A stretch of DNA of 64,000 bases from Rothia sp. (in: high G+C Gram-positive bacteria) (GTDB lineage Bacteria; Actinomycetota; Actinomycetes; Actinomycetales; Micrococcaceae), in assembly GCA_030529845.1 (NCBI GenBank), contig JAUMWB010000002.1, positions 393,170-457,169 on the forward strand, written 5' to 3'. Below the pieces are notes generated by a model. It ran no database searches. It saw nothing but the letters and a program-made list of their open reading frames with translations, and had not been told where the DNA came from. The position numbers and the translations under genes were made by a program. Of the stretch, positions 1 through 7,702 are shown one piece after another (the first letter of the stretch is position 1; every line of letters starts with the position of its first letter).

Positions 1-318
1 CTATTTTGTGCGCTCTCCCAAAACTACTGGATTACAGTAACTAGCCTTTCATGCGCTGTCATTCTCATACCTTCACTGGGCGTAAGTACCGCTGTAGCAC
101 TTGCTCAGTTGGCTCCCGATACAATGCAAGCCCGTGTATCAGGCGCTAGCGCGATAGTTTCGATCATTACATCAGCAATTTCTCCGGGACTATATGGGTT
201 CTCCTACGCCCGGTTTTCCCGATTTGTCACACTGTTTGCAACAGCCTGCGCCTTAGGTACTTTAGCAGTTATTGCCCGTTACACAATTCCCCAGAAACTT
301 CATCAGCAAAACCCCTAA
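1..318 (+). CDS. MFS transporter, C-terminal part (cut by window edge)
   Basis: The frame is open from base 1 and ends at a TAA at 316-318, so this is the last 105 residues of a longer protein. The sequence has two hydrophobic segments and the stretch around residues 34-60 (APDTMQARVSGASAIVS) that resembles the conserved 'RG.A.G......LG..LGP..AG' region before the last helices of major facilitator permeases. The substrate cannot be judged. Its stop overlaps the stop of the convergent MATE gene by four bases, so there is no room for a separate terminator. The family call is by resemblance only. Confidence 0.6.
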   Translation, partial: LFCALSQNYWITVTSLSCAVILIPSLGVSTAVALAQLAPDTMQARVSGASAIVSIITSAISPGLYGFSYARFSRFVTLFATACALGTLAVIARYTIPQKLHQQNP

Positions 319-1775
319 CGAATCCACACCACACTGCGGGCCCGTAGGCCCAGGGTGAGGGCGCGGGCGCCCATGTACCACAGGGCGTAGGAGCACCAGA
401 GCAGCAGGTAGGCCAGGGTGGGGCCATCGAACAGCCCACCCCAGCCCCAGGAGGTGCCCCCAGTGAACTGGGCGGGAGCGTCCTCACCGGCACCGAACCA
501 GAGGTACAGCCCAGCCAGCACCGGCAGGTATGCCACCAGGGTGAAGAGCCCCGCCAGGCCCAGGTAGCGAACGTCCTGGGCACCGATGAGCACGCCGTCC
601 AGAATGAAAACGTAGGCGGCCAGGGGCTGGCCCACCGCCAGCACCAGCAAAGAGAGAGCAAAGAGGCGCTGCACCTCGGGGTCGGTGGTAAACACCCAGG
701 CCAGGCCAAACCCAACCGCCGGGCAGACCAGGGCCGTGACCAGGCCAAAGGCCAGGCTCCACCGCACCAGGCGGTTTTTGAGCTGAACCACCGCGCCCTG
801 CCCCTGCCGGGTTGAAAGATCCTGCGCGCCCATCTCCTTACCCAGCAGGGCCTGGGCGGCAATGGCCAGGGCGTCCAGGGCAAAGGCCAGCAGGTTAAAG
901 AAAGCCATGGTCAGCTGGTAGGCGGCCAGGTTTTTCTCCCCCTGGCTGGTCACCACAAAGACCGTAGCCAGCAGGGCAATCCGCAGGCAGGCGGACCGCA
1001 CCATCAGCCAGGCCCCCACCCTAAAAACAGCCTTAAGACCGGCGAGATCGGGCAGCCAGCCGGGCACCCGCGTCCGCACTGATAAGCCGGAGGGGCGGGC
1101 AAGAGAGCCGGGTGCCCGCGTCCGCGCCACTACCGCGTAGGTCAGCGCCAGGGCCATACCCCACTGCACCACAGCCGTCGCTACCGCAGAACCTGCCACA
1201 CCCCACCCTGCCGGGTAGACCAGGGCCCAGCTCAGCGGCACGTTGAGAGCGGCACCAAGAGTGGCGACATAGAGGGGGGTCTTTGCGTCTTGAAAGCCGC
1301 GCAGGGCACCGGTCGCCGCCAACACCAGGAGCATGCCGGGCAGGCCCGCCAGGGAGGGCAGCAGATAGGCGGTAGCGTGGGTGAGGACGTCCCCGCTCGC
1401 CCCCAGCGCGCCCAGCAGGGGGCCTGCGGTCAGCGCCAGCAGTACCCCGAAGAAAACCCCCAGGCCAGCAGCCACCCACAGGCCGTTGCGGGCGGCGGCA
1501 AAAGCGCTAGAGGTATCCCCGGCACCCACAGCCCGGGCTACTGCGGGAGTAGTCGAGTAGGCCAAGAAAACCATGAAACCCACCAGAGTCTGCACCACGG
1601 TGGAACCCAGCGTCAGGCCAGCCAGCGGAGCGCTACCCAGGTGGCCCACGATGGCAGAGTCAGCCAGCACCAGCAGGGGCTCAGCGATAAGCGCTCCAAA
1701 AGCGGGCACCGCCAGGGCAAGAATCTGACGGTTGAGTGAAGGCTGCCGGGGCGAAGAAGACTGTGTGGAGGGCAT
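315..1775 (-). CDS. MATE-family efflux transporter (DinF-like)
   Basis: A 486-residue polytopic membrane protein with about twelve hydrophobic segments, the usual size for the MATE/DinF family, which exports cationic or drug-like molecules in exchange for Na+ or H+. The N-terminal part (residues 14-60) shows the typical sequence LALAVPAFGALIAEPL followed by ADSAIVGHLG, matching the family's first two helices. The ATG start at 1775 follows an AGGGTGG ribosome-binding site. A long hairpin separates it from the upstream gene, so it is probably a single-gene unit. DinF-type members are common in actinobacteria; the substrate is unknown. Confidence 0.85.
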   Translation of the reverse strand: MPSTQSSSPRQPSLNRQILALAVPAFGALIAEPLLVLADSAIVGHLGSAPLAGLTLGSTVVQTLVGFMVFLAYSTTPAVARAVGAGDTSSAFAAARNGLWVAAGLGVFFGVLLALTAGPLLGALGASGDVLTHATAYLLPSLAGLPGMLLVLAATGALRGFQDAKTPLYVATLGAALNVPLSWALVYPAGWGVAGSAVATAVVQWGMALALTYAVVARTRAPGSLARPSGLSVRTRVPGWLPDLAGLKAVFRVGAWLMVRSACLRIALLATVFVVTSQGEKNLAAYQLTMAFFNLLAFALDALAIAAQALLGKEMGAQDLSTRQGQGAVVQLKNRLVRWSLAFGLVTALVCPAVGFGLAWVFTTDPEVQRLFALSLLVLAVGQPLAAYVFILDGVLIGAQDVRYLGLAGLFTLVAYLPVLAGLYLWFGAGEDAPAQFTGGTSWGWGGLFDGPTLAYLLLWCSYALWYMGARALTLGLRARSVVWIR

Positions 1776-1799
1776 AAAACCACCCTACCGGCGTCCGCT

Positions 1800-1862
1800 A
1801 AGGTAGTCGAAACCTTCATCTGCGTGTGCGAAGAACGCGCTGATGAAGGTTTCGGCTACCTT
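1800..1862. terminator. Long hairpin between sdhL-like gene and MATE gene
   Basis: Arms 1800-1820 and 1842-1862 pair over 21 bp with a single mismatch (T1807 against G1855), around a 21-nt loop that itself contains a short GCG/CGC dyad. It starts eight bases after the stop of the sdhL-like gene (minus strand) and precedes the MATE gene. There is no U-tract, so it fits a U-less hairpin terminator or a 3'-end stabiliser. Confidence 0.6.
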
Positions 1863-1869
1863 CAAGAAC

Positions 1870-2715
1870 CTAGTTGGCCTGGGCCTCCGCCTCAGCCACA
1901 TCGGCGTCACTCACCTCGACCCCGGTGTAGAGCTTAAACTGTTCAGCAGCCTGCAGGGCGATAACCTCACCGCCGGTGATGACCTCCTTACCCGCAGCTC
2001 GTCCGGCCCGAATGAGCGGGGTTTCAACGGGCATGGCCACCACATCGAAGACCACTTGAGCAGCCTCAATTACGGTGACGGGGTAGGCCAGGGTGTCTAC
2101 CTCGGGGCCGCCCTCCATACCGATGGGGGTGACGTTCACAATCACGGGGGCGGTCAGCTCGCCCACCTCAGCGGCCCAGGTGTAGCCGTAGCGGTCAGCC
2201 AGGGCGCGGCCGGCCTCTTCATTGCGGGCGATAATGGTGCCGGTGCGGAAGCCCGCGTCATAGAAGGCCCCGGCCACAGCCGCCGCCATGCCGCCCGAAC
2301 CGCGCAGCAGGAAGGGCAGGGCGGGGTCTACCCGGTGGGAAGCCAGCAGGGAGGCCACCGCAATCACGTCGGTGTTATAGGCCTTAAGATAGCCGTCAGT
2401 GTTCACAATGGTGTTAACCGCGCCAATCACTTCAGCGGAATGGTCTATCTCGTTGACCAGGGGAATCACTGCCTGCTTGAAGGGCATCGATACCGAGCAG
2501 CCCCGAATGCCCAAGGCCCGCACACCGCCGATGGCGGCCTCAATGTCGGTGGTGGTCATGGCTTTATAAAGAAAGTCCAGGCCAAACTTTTCATAGAGAT
2601 AGTTGTGGAACTTAATACCGTGGTTTGAGGGGCGGGCTGAGAGGGAGATACAGACGGTGGTGTCGCGGTTCAGGGGCGGGCGACCCGACGCGGCCGCAGC
2701 GGGTGAGCTGGTCAT
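1870..2715 (-). CDS. Shikimate dehydrogenase-like protein (SdhL / HI0607 type)
   Basis: 281 residues if started at the ATG at 2715, which has an AAGGA site nine bases upstream; the open frame runs on to 2793 without a comparable signal. The AroE fold is evident: an N-terminal substrate domain with SLSARPSNHG and SVSMPFK (Lys of the catalytic pair), then AYNTD (Asp partner), a glycine-rich GSGGMA nucleotide motif, and a C-terminal QAAEQFKLYTG. The substrate-loop sequences resemble Haemophilus HI0607, founding member of the SdhL class, whose shikimate activity is weak, more than housekeeping AroE. No other aromatic-pathway gene is nearby. I infer an AroE-like NAD(P)-dehydrogenase with an uncertain substrate (shikimate, quinate or another polyol acid). 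Confidence 0.8.
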   Translation of the reverse strand: MTSSPAAAASGRPPLNRDTTVCISLSARPSNHGIKFHNYLYEKFGLDFLYKAMTTTDIEAAIGGVRALGIRGCSVSMPFKQAVIPLVNEIDHSAEVIGAVNTIVNTDGYLKAYNTDVIAVASLLASHRVDPALPFLLRGSGGMAAAVAGAFYDAGFRTGTIIARNEEAGRALADRYGYTWAAEVGELTAPVIVNVTPIGMEGGPEVDTLAYPVTVIEAAQVVFDVVAMPVETPLIRAGRAAGKEVITGGEVIALQAAEQFKLYTGVEVSDADVAEAEAQAN

Positions 2716-2860
2716 AGCGTGTTTTCCTTGGTGAGGTTCGAGCCGGGCTCCTCCACAGTGGGCAAACCCAGCCTGACCCTCCCACCCTACCACCGGCGTC
2801 CGCGCGGGCTACAGACCTTAGCCGGATCAGCCCAGCCCCATCTCGGCTGACTGTAACGAT

Positions 2861-2901
2861 AAATGCCATCTGCGCGAATAGTTACCGCGCAGATGGCATT
2901 T
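2861..2901. terminator. Perfect 16-bp hairpin
   Basis: Arms 2861-2876 and 2886-2901 are perfect inverted repeats (AAATGCCATCTGCGCG) with a 9-nt loop. It lies between the end of the acetyltransferase gene at 2930 and the start of the sdhL-like gene, so it most likely ends the acetyltransferase transcript on the minus strand. No clear U-run follows. Confidence 0.65.
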
Positions 2902-2929
2902 ACCCTTACATTCAAGGGGTGAGAGCCGC

Positions 2930-3442
2930 CTAGGGCCGGGTCATGATGTAGGTTTTACGGCCCGCAAATTCGTCAGAGCGCGCAATGGCAAAACCCTCTT
3001 TTTCATAGAAGCGGATTGCGCGAGCGTTGGTGGTCAGCACCTCAAGTTCGGCGGGGCCGGGGTCAAGCACAGCCCCTAGCAAAGCCTGGGCAACTCCCGT
3101 GCCGAAGGCCTCAGGTAGCAGGTAGAGCATTTCAAGTTTTTGTACCTCGTAGGGCATCTGTGAGGTAAAGGCCAGACCCAGCAGTTTGCCCGGGGCGCAC
3201 TTTTCTACCGCCACCAGAGCGCGGCGGCGCTGCCCTAGCTGTTGCTGAACATCCTCGCCGGTACCGCCGGTAGAGTCCAGCCATTCCGCGAACCCGGTGG
3301 CGCGGGCATCTAGCTGCTCTTCCTGTTTAGCAAACACTTGGGGGGTAAATGTGCCCGTGTAGGCGTGACGCCAGGACGTCATGCGCAACTCTTCCCACGC
3401 TCTGGCCTCTGCGGGCACAGGCGGGCGAATCTCAAAATTCAT
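2930..3442 (-). CDS. GNAT-family N-acetyltransferase
   Basis: 170 residues from the ATG at 3442, chosen because AGGAG lies five bases upstream; the open frame extends to 3511 without a signal. The GNAT fold is visible: an N-terminal EELRMTSWRHAYTG (common in this subgroup), a central strand with LEMLYLLPEAFGTGVAQALLGAVL (residues about 110-133, the acetyl-CoA pyrophosphate loop, here degenerate relative to Q/RxxGxG/A), and the C-terminal NARAIRFYEKEGF motif. It transfers an acetyl group to an unknown amine. It lies downstream of a second GNAT gene, about 90 bases away, on the same strand. Confidence 0.8.
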   Translation of the reverse strand: MNFEIRPPVPAEARAWEELRMTSWRHAYTGTFTPQVFAKQEEQLDARATGFAEWLDSTGGTGEDVQQQLGQRRRALVAVEKCAPGKLLGLAFTSQMPYEVQKLEMLYLLPEAFGTGVAQALLGAVLDPGPAELEVLTTNARAIRFYEKEGFAIARSDEFAGRKTYIMTRP

Positions 3443-3533
3443 TATTCTCCTCGAGCCCTGCCGCTGCGAGCGAGTGGGGGGAAGGCAGGGCGTAGAGTCA
3501 TGATACCGCACCGACCTGCGAAATCTTCAGGTT

Positions 3534-4055
3534 TTAAATAGACAGGTAGTAGATGTAGTCGTGAGCAACCTCGGTATCGGTGAGCTGGAAGGTGCGCTCC
3601 CCTACCTTGGCGAAGCCCATTTTTTCGTAGAAGGCCTGGGCGCGGTGGTTGAGCTGGTGAGTGCCCAGGTGCAAGCCGTCCTTGCCGTCGGCACGGGCAG
3701 CCGCAATGACGGCGCCCATAAGTTCCCTAGCCAGGCCGGTTCCGCGGGTTTCGGCGGAGAGGTAGAACTTGCTCAGGTAGGCGGCGTTGCCGGGAATTTC
3801 GGTAGGCTGGGGCGCCTCGTGGTCGATACCGAAGTAGGCGATAATCTCGTCTGCTTCATTGACAGCCAGGGTGAAGCTGTAGGAGCCGGTTTCGATATAG
3901 CGGGTGAAGGACGCCTCATCTAGGTTTTCGCTCACAAAGGCCGCCACGAACTCGCGGGGCACCACGGGCGGGGCGGCGTCGGGGAAATGTGCGCTAGCGA
4001 AGGCGGAGAGGGCGGGAACGTCGGTAAGGACGGCCGGGCGCAGGGTATGGGGCAT
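3534..4055 (-). CDS. GNAT-family N-acetyltransferase
   Basis: 173 residues with a full GNAT core: an N-terminal strand/helix unit, the long FTLAVNEADEIIAYFGI beta hairpin, the acetyl-CoA signature LSAETRGTGLARELMGAVI (residues about 104-122), and NHRAQAFYEKMGFAKVGERTF near the C-terminus, typical of YitI/PA4026-like acetyltransferases. The start at 4055 lies two bases beyond the stop of the S4-domain gene at 4058, so the two are probably translationally coupled. The acceptor is unknown. Similarity to the downstream GNAT gene is only at fold level. Confidence 0.85.
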   Translation of the reverse strand: MPHTLRPAVLTDVPALSAFASAHFPDAAPPVVPREFVAAFVSENLDEASFTRYIETGSYSFTLAVNEADEIIAYFGIDHEAPQPTEIPGNAAYLSKFYLSAETRGTGLARELMGAVIAAARADGKDGLHLGTHQLNHRAQAFYEKMGFAKVGERTFQLTDTEVAHDYIYYLSI

Positions 4056-4057
4056 GG

Positions 4058-4465
4058 CTATTCTTTCTCGTAGCCGCGGAGCTTGTTGAGGGCGCGGCGC
4101 TCAGTTTTGGTGGGTCGGCCTGCGCCCCGGTCGCGGCGGGGTAGAGCACCGCTGGTGAGGTAGGCGGGTTTGGGGGCTGATATGTCGTCGTAGCAGGTGA
4201 CGGCCACGGGTGCACCGACGCGCTTGGAGATGGTTTTTCGTACGGTGAGCACGCGTTCCCAGCCGGGGTAGCGCACGGTGACGGTGTCGCCGGGTTTGAT
4301 TTTTTGGGAGGGCTTGGCGTGCTCGCTGTTGATGCGCACATGCCCGGCTTTGACCTCGGCGGACGCCAGCGAGCGGGTTTTGAACACGCGCACCGACCAG
4401 AGCCAGGCGTCGATGCGCACAGGTGGCTGCGGCTCTACGGGGGCTGAGTCTGCGGGTGAAGTCAT
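4058..4465 (-). CDS. hslR: S4-domain RNA-binding protein, Hsp15-like
   Basis: 135 residues. The S4 RNA-binding domain occupies residues about 16-80 (RIDAWLWSVRVFKTRSLA, then VKAGHVRINSEHAKPSQKIKPGD), as in the heat-shock protein Hsp15, which binds 50S subunits stalled with nascent chains, and in the related RqcH-partner RqcP. The basic tail (RRDRGAGRPTKTERRALNKL) is usual for the family. There is no Shine-Dalgarno sequence; a TAGCCT hexamer lies six bases upstream of the ATG (4472-4477), suggesting a leaderless transcript. A long hairpin follows about 100 bases upstream, between this promoter and the divergent gene. Confidence 0.85.
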   Translation of the reverse strand: MTSPADSAPVEPQPPVRIDAWLWSVRVFKTRSLASAEVKAGHVRINSEHAKPSQKIKPGDTVTVRYPGWERVLTVRKTISKRVGAPVAVTCYDDISAPKPAYLTSGALPRRDRGAGRPTKTERRALNKLRGYEKE

Positions 4466-4566
4466 GTATCTAGGCTACCGCCACCGGCGGGTCTTCCCCC
4501 ACCCGCGCATGCGTCCGCGCTGGGCTGGCCCTTGTGCTTTCCCCTCTGCGCTCCGCCCCCACGAGT

Positions 4567-4623
4567 GTGCGTCATATCGCTGAGTGTGCACCTGGCTGCT
4601 GCACACTCGGCGATATGACGCAC
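4567..4623. repeat. 24-bp near-perfect inverted repeat between divergent promoters
   Basis: Arms 4567-4590 and 4600-4623 match over 24 bp with one mismatch (T4581/G4609, a G-U pair in plus-strand RNA) and a 9-nt loop. It lies between two divergently transcribed genes whose probable leaderless promoters are at 4472-4477 and 4654-4659, so it is not in a terminator position. It could be an operator, an attenuation structure or a mobile palindromic repeat. Confidence 0.7.
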
Positions 4624-4628
4624 TTTCG

Positions 4629-4667
4629 TTGCTCGTTGGCTTGCCCGCTGCCGTACACTTATGCCCA
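4629..4667 (+). promoter_or_regulatory. Probable promoter for leaderless sucrase/ferredoxin-like gene
   Basis: TTGCTC at 4629-4634 and TACACT at 4654-4659 are spaced by 19 bp. The ATG at 4667 begins seven bases after the -10-like box and no Shine-Dalgarno sequence precedes it, which is the geometry of actinobacterial leaderless promoters. An alternative ATG at 4661 is too close to the box. Confidence 0.5.
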
Positions 4668-5617
4668 TGACCACTCCTACCCCGCCCGCCATCCCAGCAG
4701 ATTCCTGCTCTCTGCCGCTTGATGAGAACCTGCCGGGCACCGCCGCCCGCGAGTCTCTCTGGGTATTGCTGGAACACCCCGGTGGCTGGGGTCGAGATAT
4801 TCTCGACGGCACGACCTTTGGCCCCGAGCTTTCTGCCGCCCTTAAAGAAAAGATGGCTCAGGCTAGCGCCCGCTTGCTCCTGATTCGACAGCCCGGGCGT
4901 GAGGGGCAAAAGGTTAAGGACGCCGGTGCCCGCCGCCGCGCCTTTGTAGCGGTCACCGGGGGTAGGGGTTTTTCACCCGCCCGGCTCTACTCCTTTGAGG
5001 TCTCCGGCGCGGAGGAGCTGCTCACTCTCCCCCTGGAAACCCCGGAAAATATACCCGGCGCGGTTGTTTCACGTGAAACACTCACCCTTGTCTGTACCCA
5101 CTCCAAGCGCGACCGCTGCTGCGCGGTGCGGGGCCGCCCCATCGCGTCCTTTGTTGCCGAGCAACTGACTGACGGTACCGTCTGGGAGTGCTCACACACC
5201 GGCGGGCACCGCTTCGCCCCGGTCGCTATCAGCCTGCCCACCGGCTACACCTACGGGCGACTGAACTTCGAGCAGGCTCTCACCCTAGCCCAGGGCGCCC
5301 GGCAGGGTCGGGTAGAACTTGCTGGCCTGCGCGGCCGTTCCTCCCACTCCCCCATCGAGCAGGTGGCCGAGGTGGCCGTCCGTTCCCTCCTGGCGGACGC
5401 CGGTGAGCAGGTCGGCTCCGAGAACCTGAGTCCCAGCGAAATGACCGCCACCGAACCCGACCTCCACGCATCCCACGTAGCCCACCGCGACGGACGCTTC
5501 TGGGTAGTCACCGCCCGCCGCACCGAGCTGCCGCCGCGGCCGGCGTCCTGTGGCAAGAGCGCCGGGGAGACCTTCAGCTGGGAGGTCGTCAGCCTGCATC
5601 CGGGACCAACCTCCTAA
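4667..5617 (+). CDS. Sucrase/ferredoxin-like family protein
   Basis: 316 residues from the ATG at 4667 (318 from 4661). The C-terminal half carries a thioredoxin-like [2Fe-2S] ferredoxin-type domain of the Suc_Fer-like family: CTHSKRDRCCAVRG at about residues 142-155 and WECSHTGGHRFAP some 30 residues on supply cysteine/histidine ligands. The second half also has the family's PTGYTYGRL. Proteins of this family are thought to bind an iron-sulfur cluster, but the reaction is not established; the 'sucrase' name is historical. It stands alone, divergent from the S4 gene and convergent with the VIT gene, with a hairpin between the latter two. Confidence 0.8.
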   Translation: MTTPTPPAIPADSCSLPLDENLPGTAARESLWVLLEHPGGWGRDILDGTTFGPELSAALKEKMAQASARLLLIRQPGREGQKVKDAGARRRAFVAVTGGRGFSPARLYSFEVSGAEELLTLPLETPENIPGAVVSRETLTLVCTHSKRDRCCAVRGRPIASFVAEQLTDGTVWECSHTGGHRFAPVAISLPTGYTYGRLNFEQALTLAQGARQGRVELAGLRGRSSHSPIEQVAEVAVRSLLADAGEQVGSENLSPSEMTATEPDLHASHVAHRDGRFWVVTARRTELPPRPASCGKSAGETFSWEVVSLHPGPTS

Positions 5618-5660
5618 CCCCTAGTCCACCAGTCGCAAAGCACCCAGGTCGGCACAACAA

Positions 5661-5688
5661 AGGCGGGCCTGCTCAAGCAGACCCGCCT
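5661..5688. terminator. Bidirectional hairpin terminator
   Basis: Arms 5661-5672 and 5677-5688 pair over 12 bp with one mismatch and a 4-nt loop. It sits between two convergent genes. A GGCGTCCGC word (5692-5700) follows directly. Confidence 0.55.
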
Positions 5689-5736
5689 GCTGGCGTCCGC
5701 CCCGGTTCAAAGAATCAGGGGCCAAATCTCGACGTT

Positions 5737-6483
5737 TTAGACAACGCCGCTTGCCCCCAGCAGGGATCCCACAGCGAAGGTAACAGCCAGAGCCAAAGCG
5801 CCGCCGATGACCACGCGCACCGCAGCCTTGCCGTAGCGCGGGGAGCCGCCCCATTTAGCGCCCAAGGTACCGGTAACGGCCAGGGCGATCAGTACACCGG
5901 CGAAGGTCACCGGAATACGAATCGACTCGGGGAAAACCAGAATCAGCAGGGTAGGCAGCAAGGCACCCATGAGGAAAGCGCCAGCTGAGGCAAGGGCAGC
6001 AGACCAGGGCGAGGGGATATCCTCATCGTCGATACCCAGCTCGAAGTGCAGGTGGGTTTTGAGGGCGTTCTTCTCGGTCATTTCGATGGCCGCCTTGCGG
6101 GCGGTTTCGGGGGAGATGCCGCGCTCTTTTAGGATTTCGGTCAGCTCGTCCAGCTCATGTTCGGGCAGGTCGCGCAGTTCAGCCTTTTCCTTGGCAATCA
6201 GAGCTTCCTGGCTGTCCACCTGGGAGGAAACCGAGACGTACTCCCCCAGGGCCATAGAAATGGCACCACCGACCACGGCAGCCGCTGCGGCCACGCCAAT
6301 AGCCGAGGTGCTAGTAGTTGCACCGGCAACGCCAACCACAGTTGCGGCCACCGAAACAATGCCATCATTAGCACCCAGCACAGCTGCGCGCAGGCGGTTG
6401 AGTTTCTCCTGGTAGGCGCCACCCATGTCGTGGGCTTCACCGGTGTGGGAGTGGGGTGCGGTTTCGTTCGGCTGGTTCGTCAT
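5737..6483 (-). CDS. VIT1/CCC1-family metal transporter
   Basis: 248 residues with about five hydrophobic segments. The N-terminal signature LRAAVLGANDGIVSVAATVVGVAGA and SMALGEYVSVSSQVD are hallmarks of the VIT/CCC1 family, which moves Fe2+ or Mn2+ across membranes by proton antiport. Between the second and third helices is a charged helical domain (residues about 97-160, EKAELRDLPEHELDELTEIL...) that in the plant VIT structure forms the cytosolic metal-binding domain. The histidine-containing N-terminus (PHSHTGEAHDMGG) may add metal ligands. It is preceded by GGGTGAAAGT and flanked by independent units, so it is probably monocistronic. Direction and metal are not decided by the sequence. 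Confidence 0.88.
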   Translation of the reverse strand: MTNQPNETAPHSHTGEAHDMGGAYQEKLNRLRAAVLGANDGIVSVAATVVGVAGATTSTSAIGVAAAAAVVGGAISMALGEYVSVSSQVDSQEALIAKEKAELRDLPEHELDELTEILKERGISPETARKAAIEMTEKNALKTHLHFELGIDDEDIPSPWSAALASAGAFLMGALLPTLLILVFPESIRIPVTFAGVLIALAVTGTLGAKWGGSPRYGKAAVRVVIGGALALAVTFAVGSLLGASGVV

Positions 6484-6582
6484 ACTTTCACCCTAGATCT
6501 GCTCTCGGGCACTTTCCAGCGAGCGCACAGTTACCCCCTGCTCGGCGGTGCTTAACCGGTCGGTGAGGCTAGGCTGGGCTAC

Positions 6583-7572
6583 CTAGAGGCGGTCGAGGAA
6601 CTCGCCCATTGCCCGGTAGGCGGCTGTGCGGGCGGGTTCGGGTGAGAGGAAGACGTCGTGGGTGGCTCCCTCGATAACCCGGCTGGTGACGTGCTTCCCT
6701 AACCCCAGGGCCCAGCGGCGGATGCCCTGCACGTTGAGGACGGCGTCGAAGTCGTGGCGGTCGGTGGGGTTTTTGAGTGTGCCAGAGTGGGCCGAAGTTA
6801 GCAGGAGTACGGGGGCCTGAATGTCGAGACCGCGTTGGAGCTGCCGGTGGGCACGGCGCACAGCCGCCAGCCAGCCCGCGTAGATGGGCGGGAAGTTGAG
6901 GGTTTTCCAGTCGGTGTTGAACTGCCAGGTGCCTGCATGCTCGGCATGCAGGGAGGGGGCGTAGGCGTCCACCTGCTCCTTCTGCACAATCGCGCGGGGC
7001 TTGAGGCGCGCGAGCGCCGCTACGCCCCCGGTCATGAGGGCGCGCTCAATCGGGTTGTTGAAGTGATCAAACCAGGGGGAATTGAGGACGAGGGCAGCCA
7101 GCTCGGGCGGGGCGGTGCGGTCAGCCCAGAGGGAGGCAATGAGGCCGCCGGTGGAGTGGGCCATGAGAATAACCTGCTGGTGGCCGTCGCGGCCGGTAAT
7201 GAGCTGCCAGGCGGCGGTGAGGTCTTCGAAGTAGTCGTCGAGGTTTTCGGTGTAGAAGGGAGTTTGGCCGGGTCGCAGGGAGCGGCCGTATTTGCGCAGG
7301 TCTAGGGCGTAGACGTCGTGGCCGCGCCCGGCCCACCAGTCGCCGAGGTCCTTTTGGAAGAAGTAGTCCACAAAGCCGTGCAGGTAGAGCACGGCAGGTT
7401 TTGCCGCCCCGTGCGCTTCCCGGGCGGACGCCGGTGGGTGGGACGCGGCGTCCTGGCCGCTGGTGCTGGCGGGGCGGCGGACCAGGGTAGCGATGAGGGG
7501 GCCCTCGGAGTCATGGCCCAGGTCGATGGTTTCGGCGGTGTAGGGGGCACCGAGGATATCTGGCTGTGTCAT
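6583..7572 (-). CDS. Alpha/beta hydrolase (serine lysophospholipase-like)
   Basis: 329 residues. The alpha/beta-hydrolase core shows LYLHGFVDYFFQ (oxyanion region, residues about 63-74), ALDLRKYGRS, and the nucleophile elbow MAHSTGG with Ser at about residue 142. A late Asp is likely in VLLLTSAHSG, and the His in EGATHDVFLS near residue 304 completes the triad. The arrangement resembles monoacylglycerol lipase/PldB-type lysophospholipases. No signal peptide is seen, so it is likely cytoplasmic. An insert at residues 30-55 (GQDAASHPPASAREAHGA) is unusual in the family. It is divergent from the decarboxylase gene at 7703. Confidence 0.8.
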   Translation of the reverse strand: MTQPDILGAPYTAETIDLGHDSEGPLIATLVRRPASTSGQDAASHPPASAREAHGAAKPAVLYLHGFVDYFFQKDLGDWWAGRGHDVYALDLRKYGRSLRPGQTPFYTENLDDYFEDLTAAWQLITGRDGHQQVILMAHSTGGLIASLWADRTAPPELAALVLNSPWFDHFNNPIERALMTGGVAALARLKPRAIVQKEQVDAYAPSLHAEHAGTWQFNTDWKTLNFPPIYAGWLAAVRRAHRQLQRGLDIQAPVLLLTSAHSGTLKNPTDRHDFDAVLNVQGIRRWALGLGKHVTSRVIEGATHDVFLSPEPARTAAYRAMGEFLDRL

Positions 7573-7702
7573 AGCTCCCAGTTTACGCCTGGTGCGGCAG
7601 GCATCTATCTAGCGCATCTCCTCCATGCACCCCTATCATAGAGAAGATAAATCCGTGATGCCCACAACATCCCGCGGGCACCCACTCGTAAGGACACCAC
7701 CC

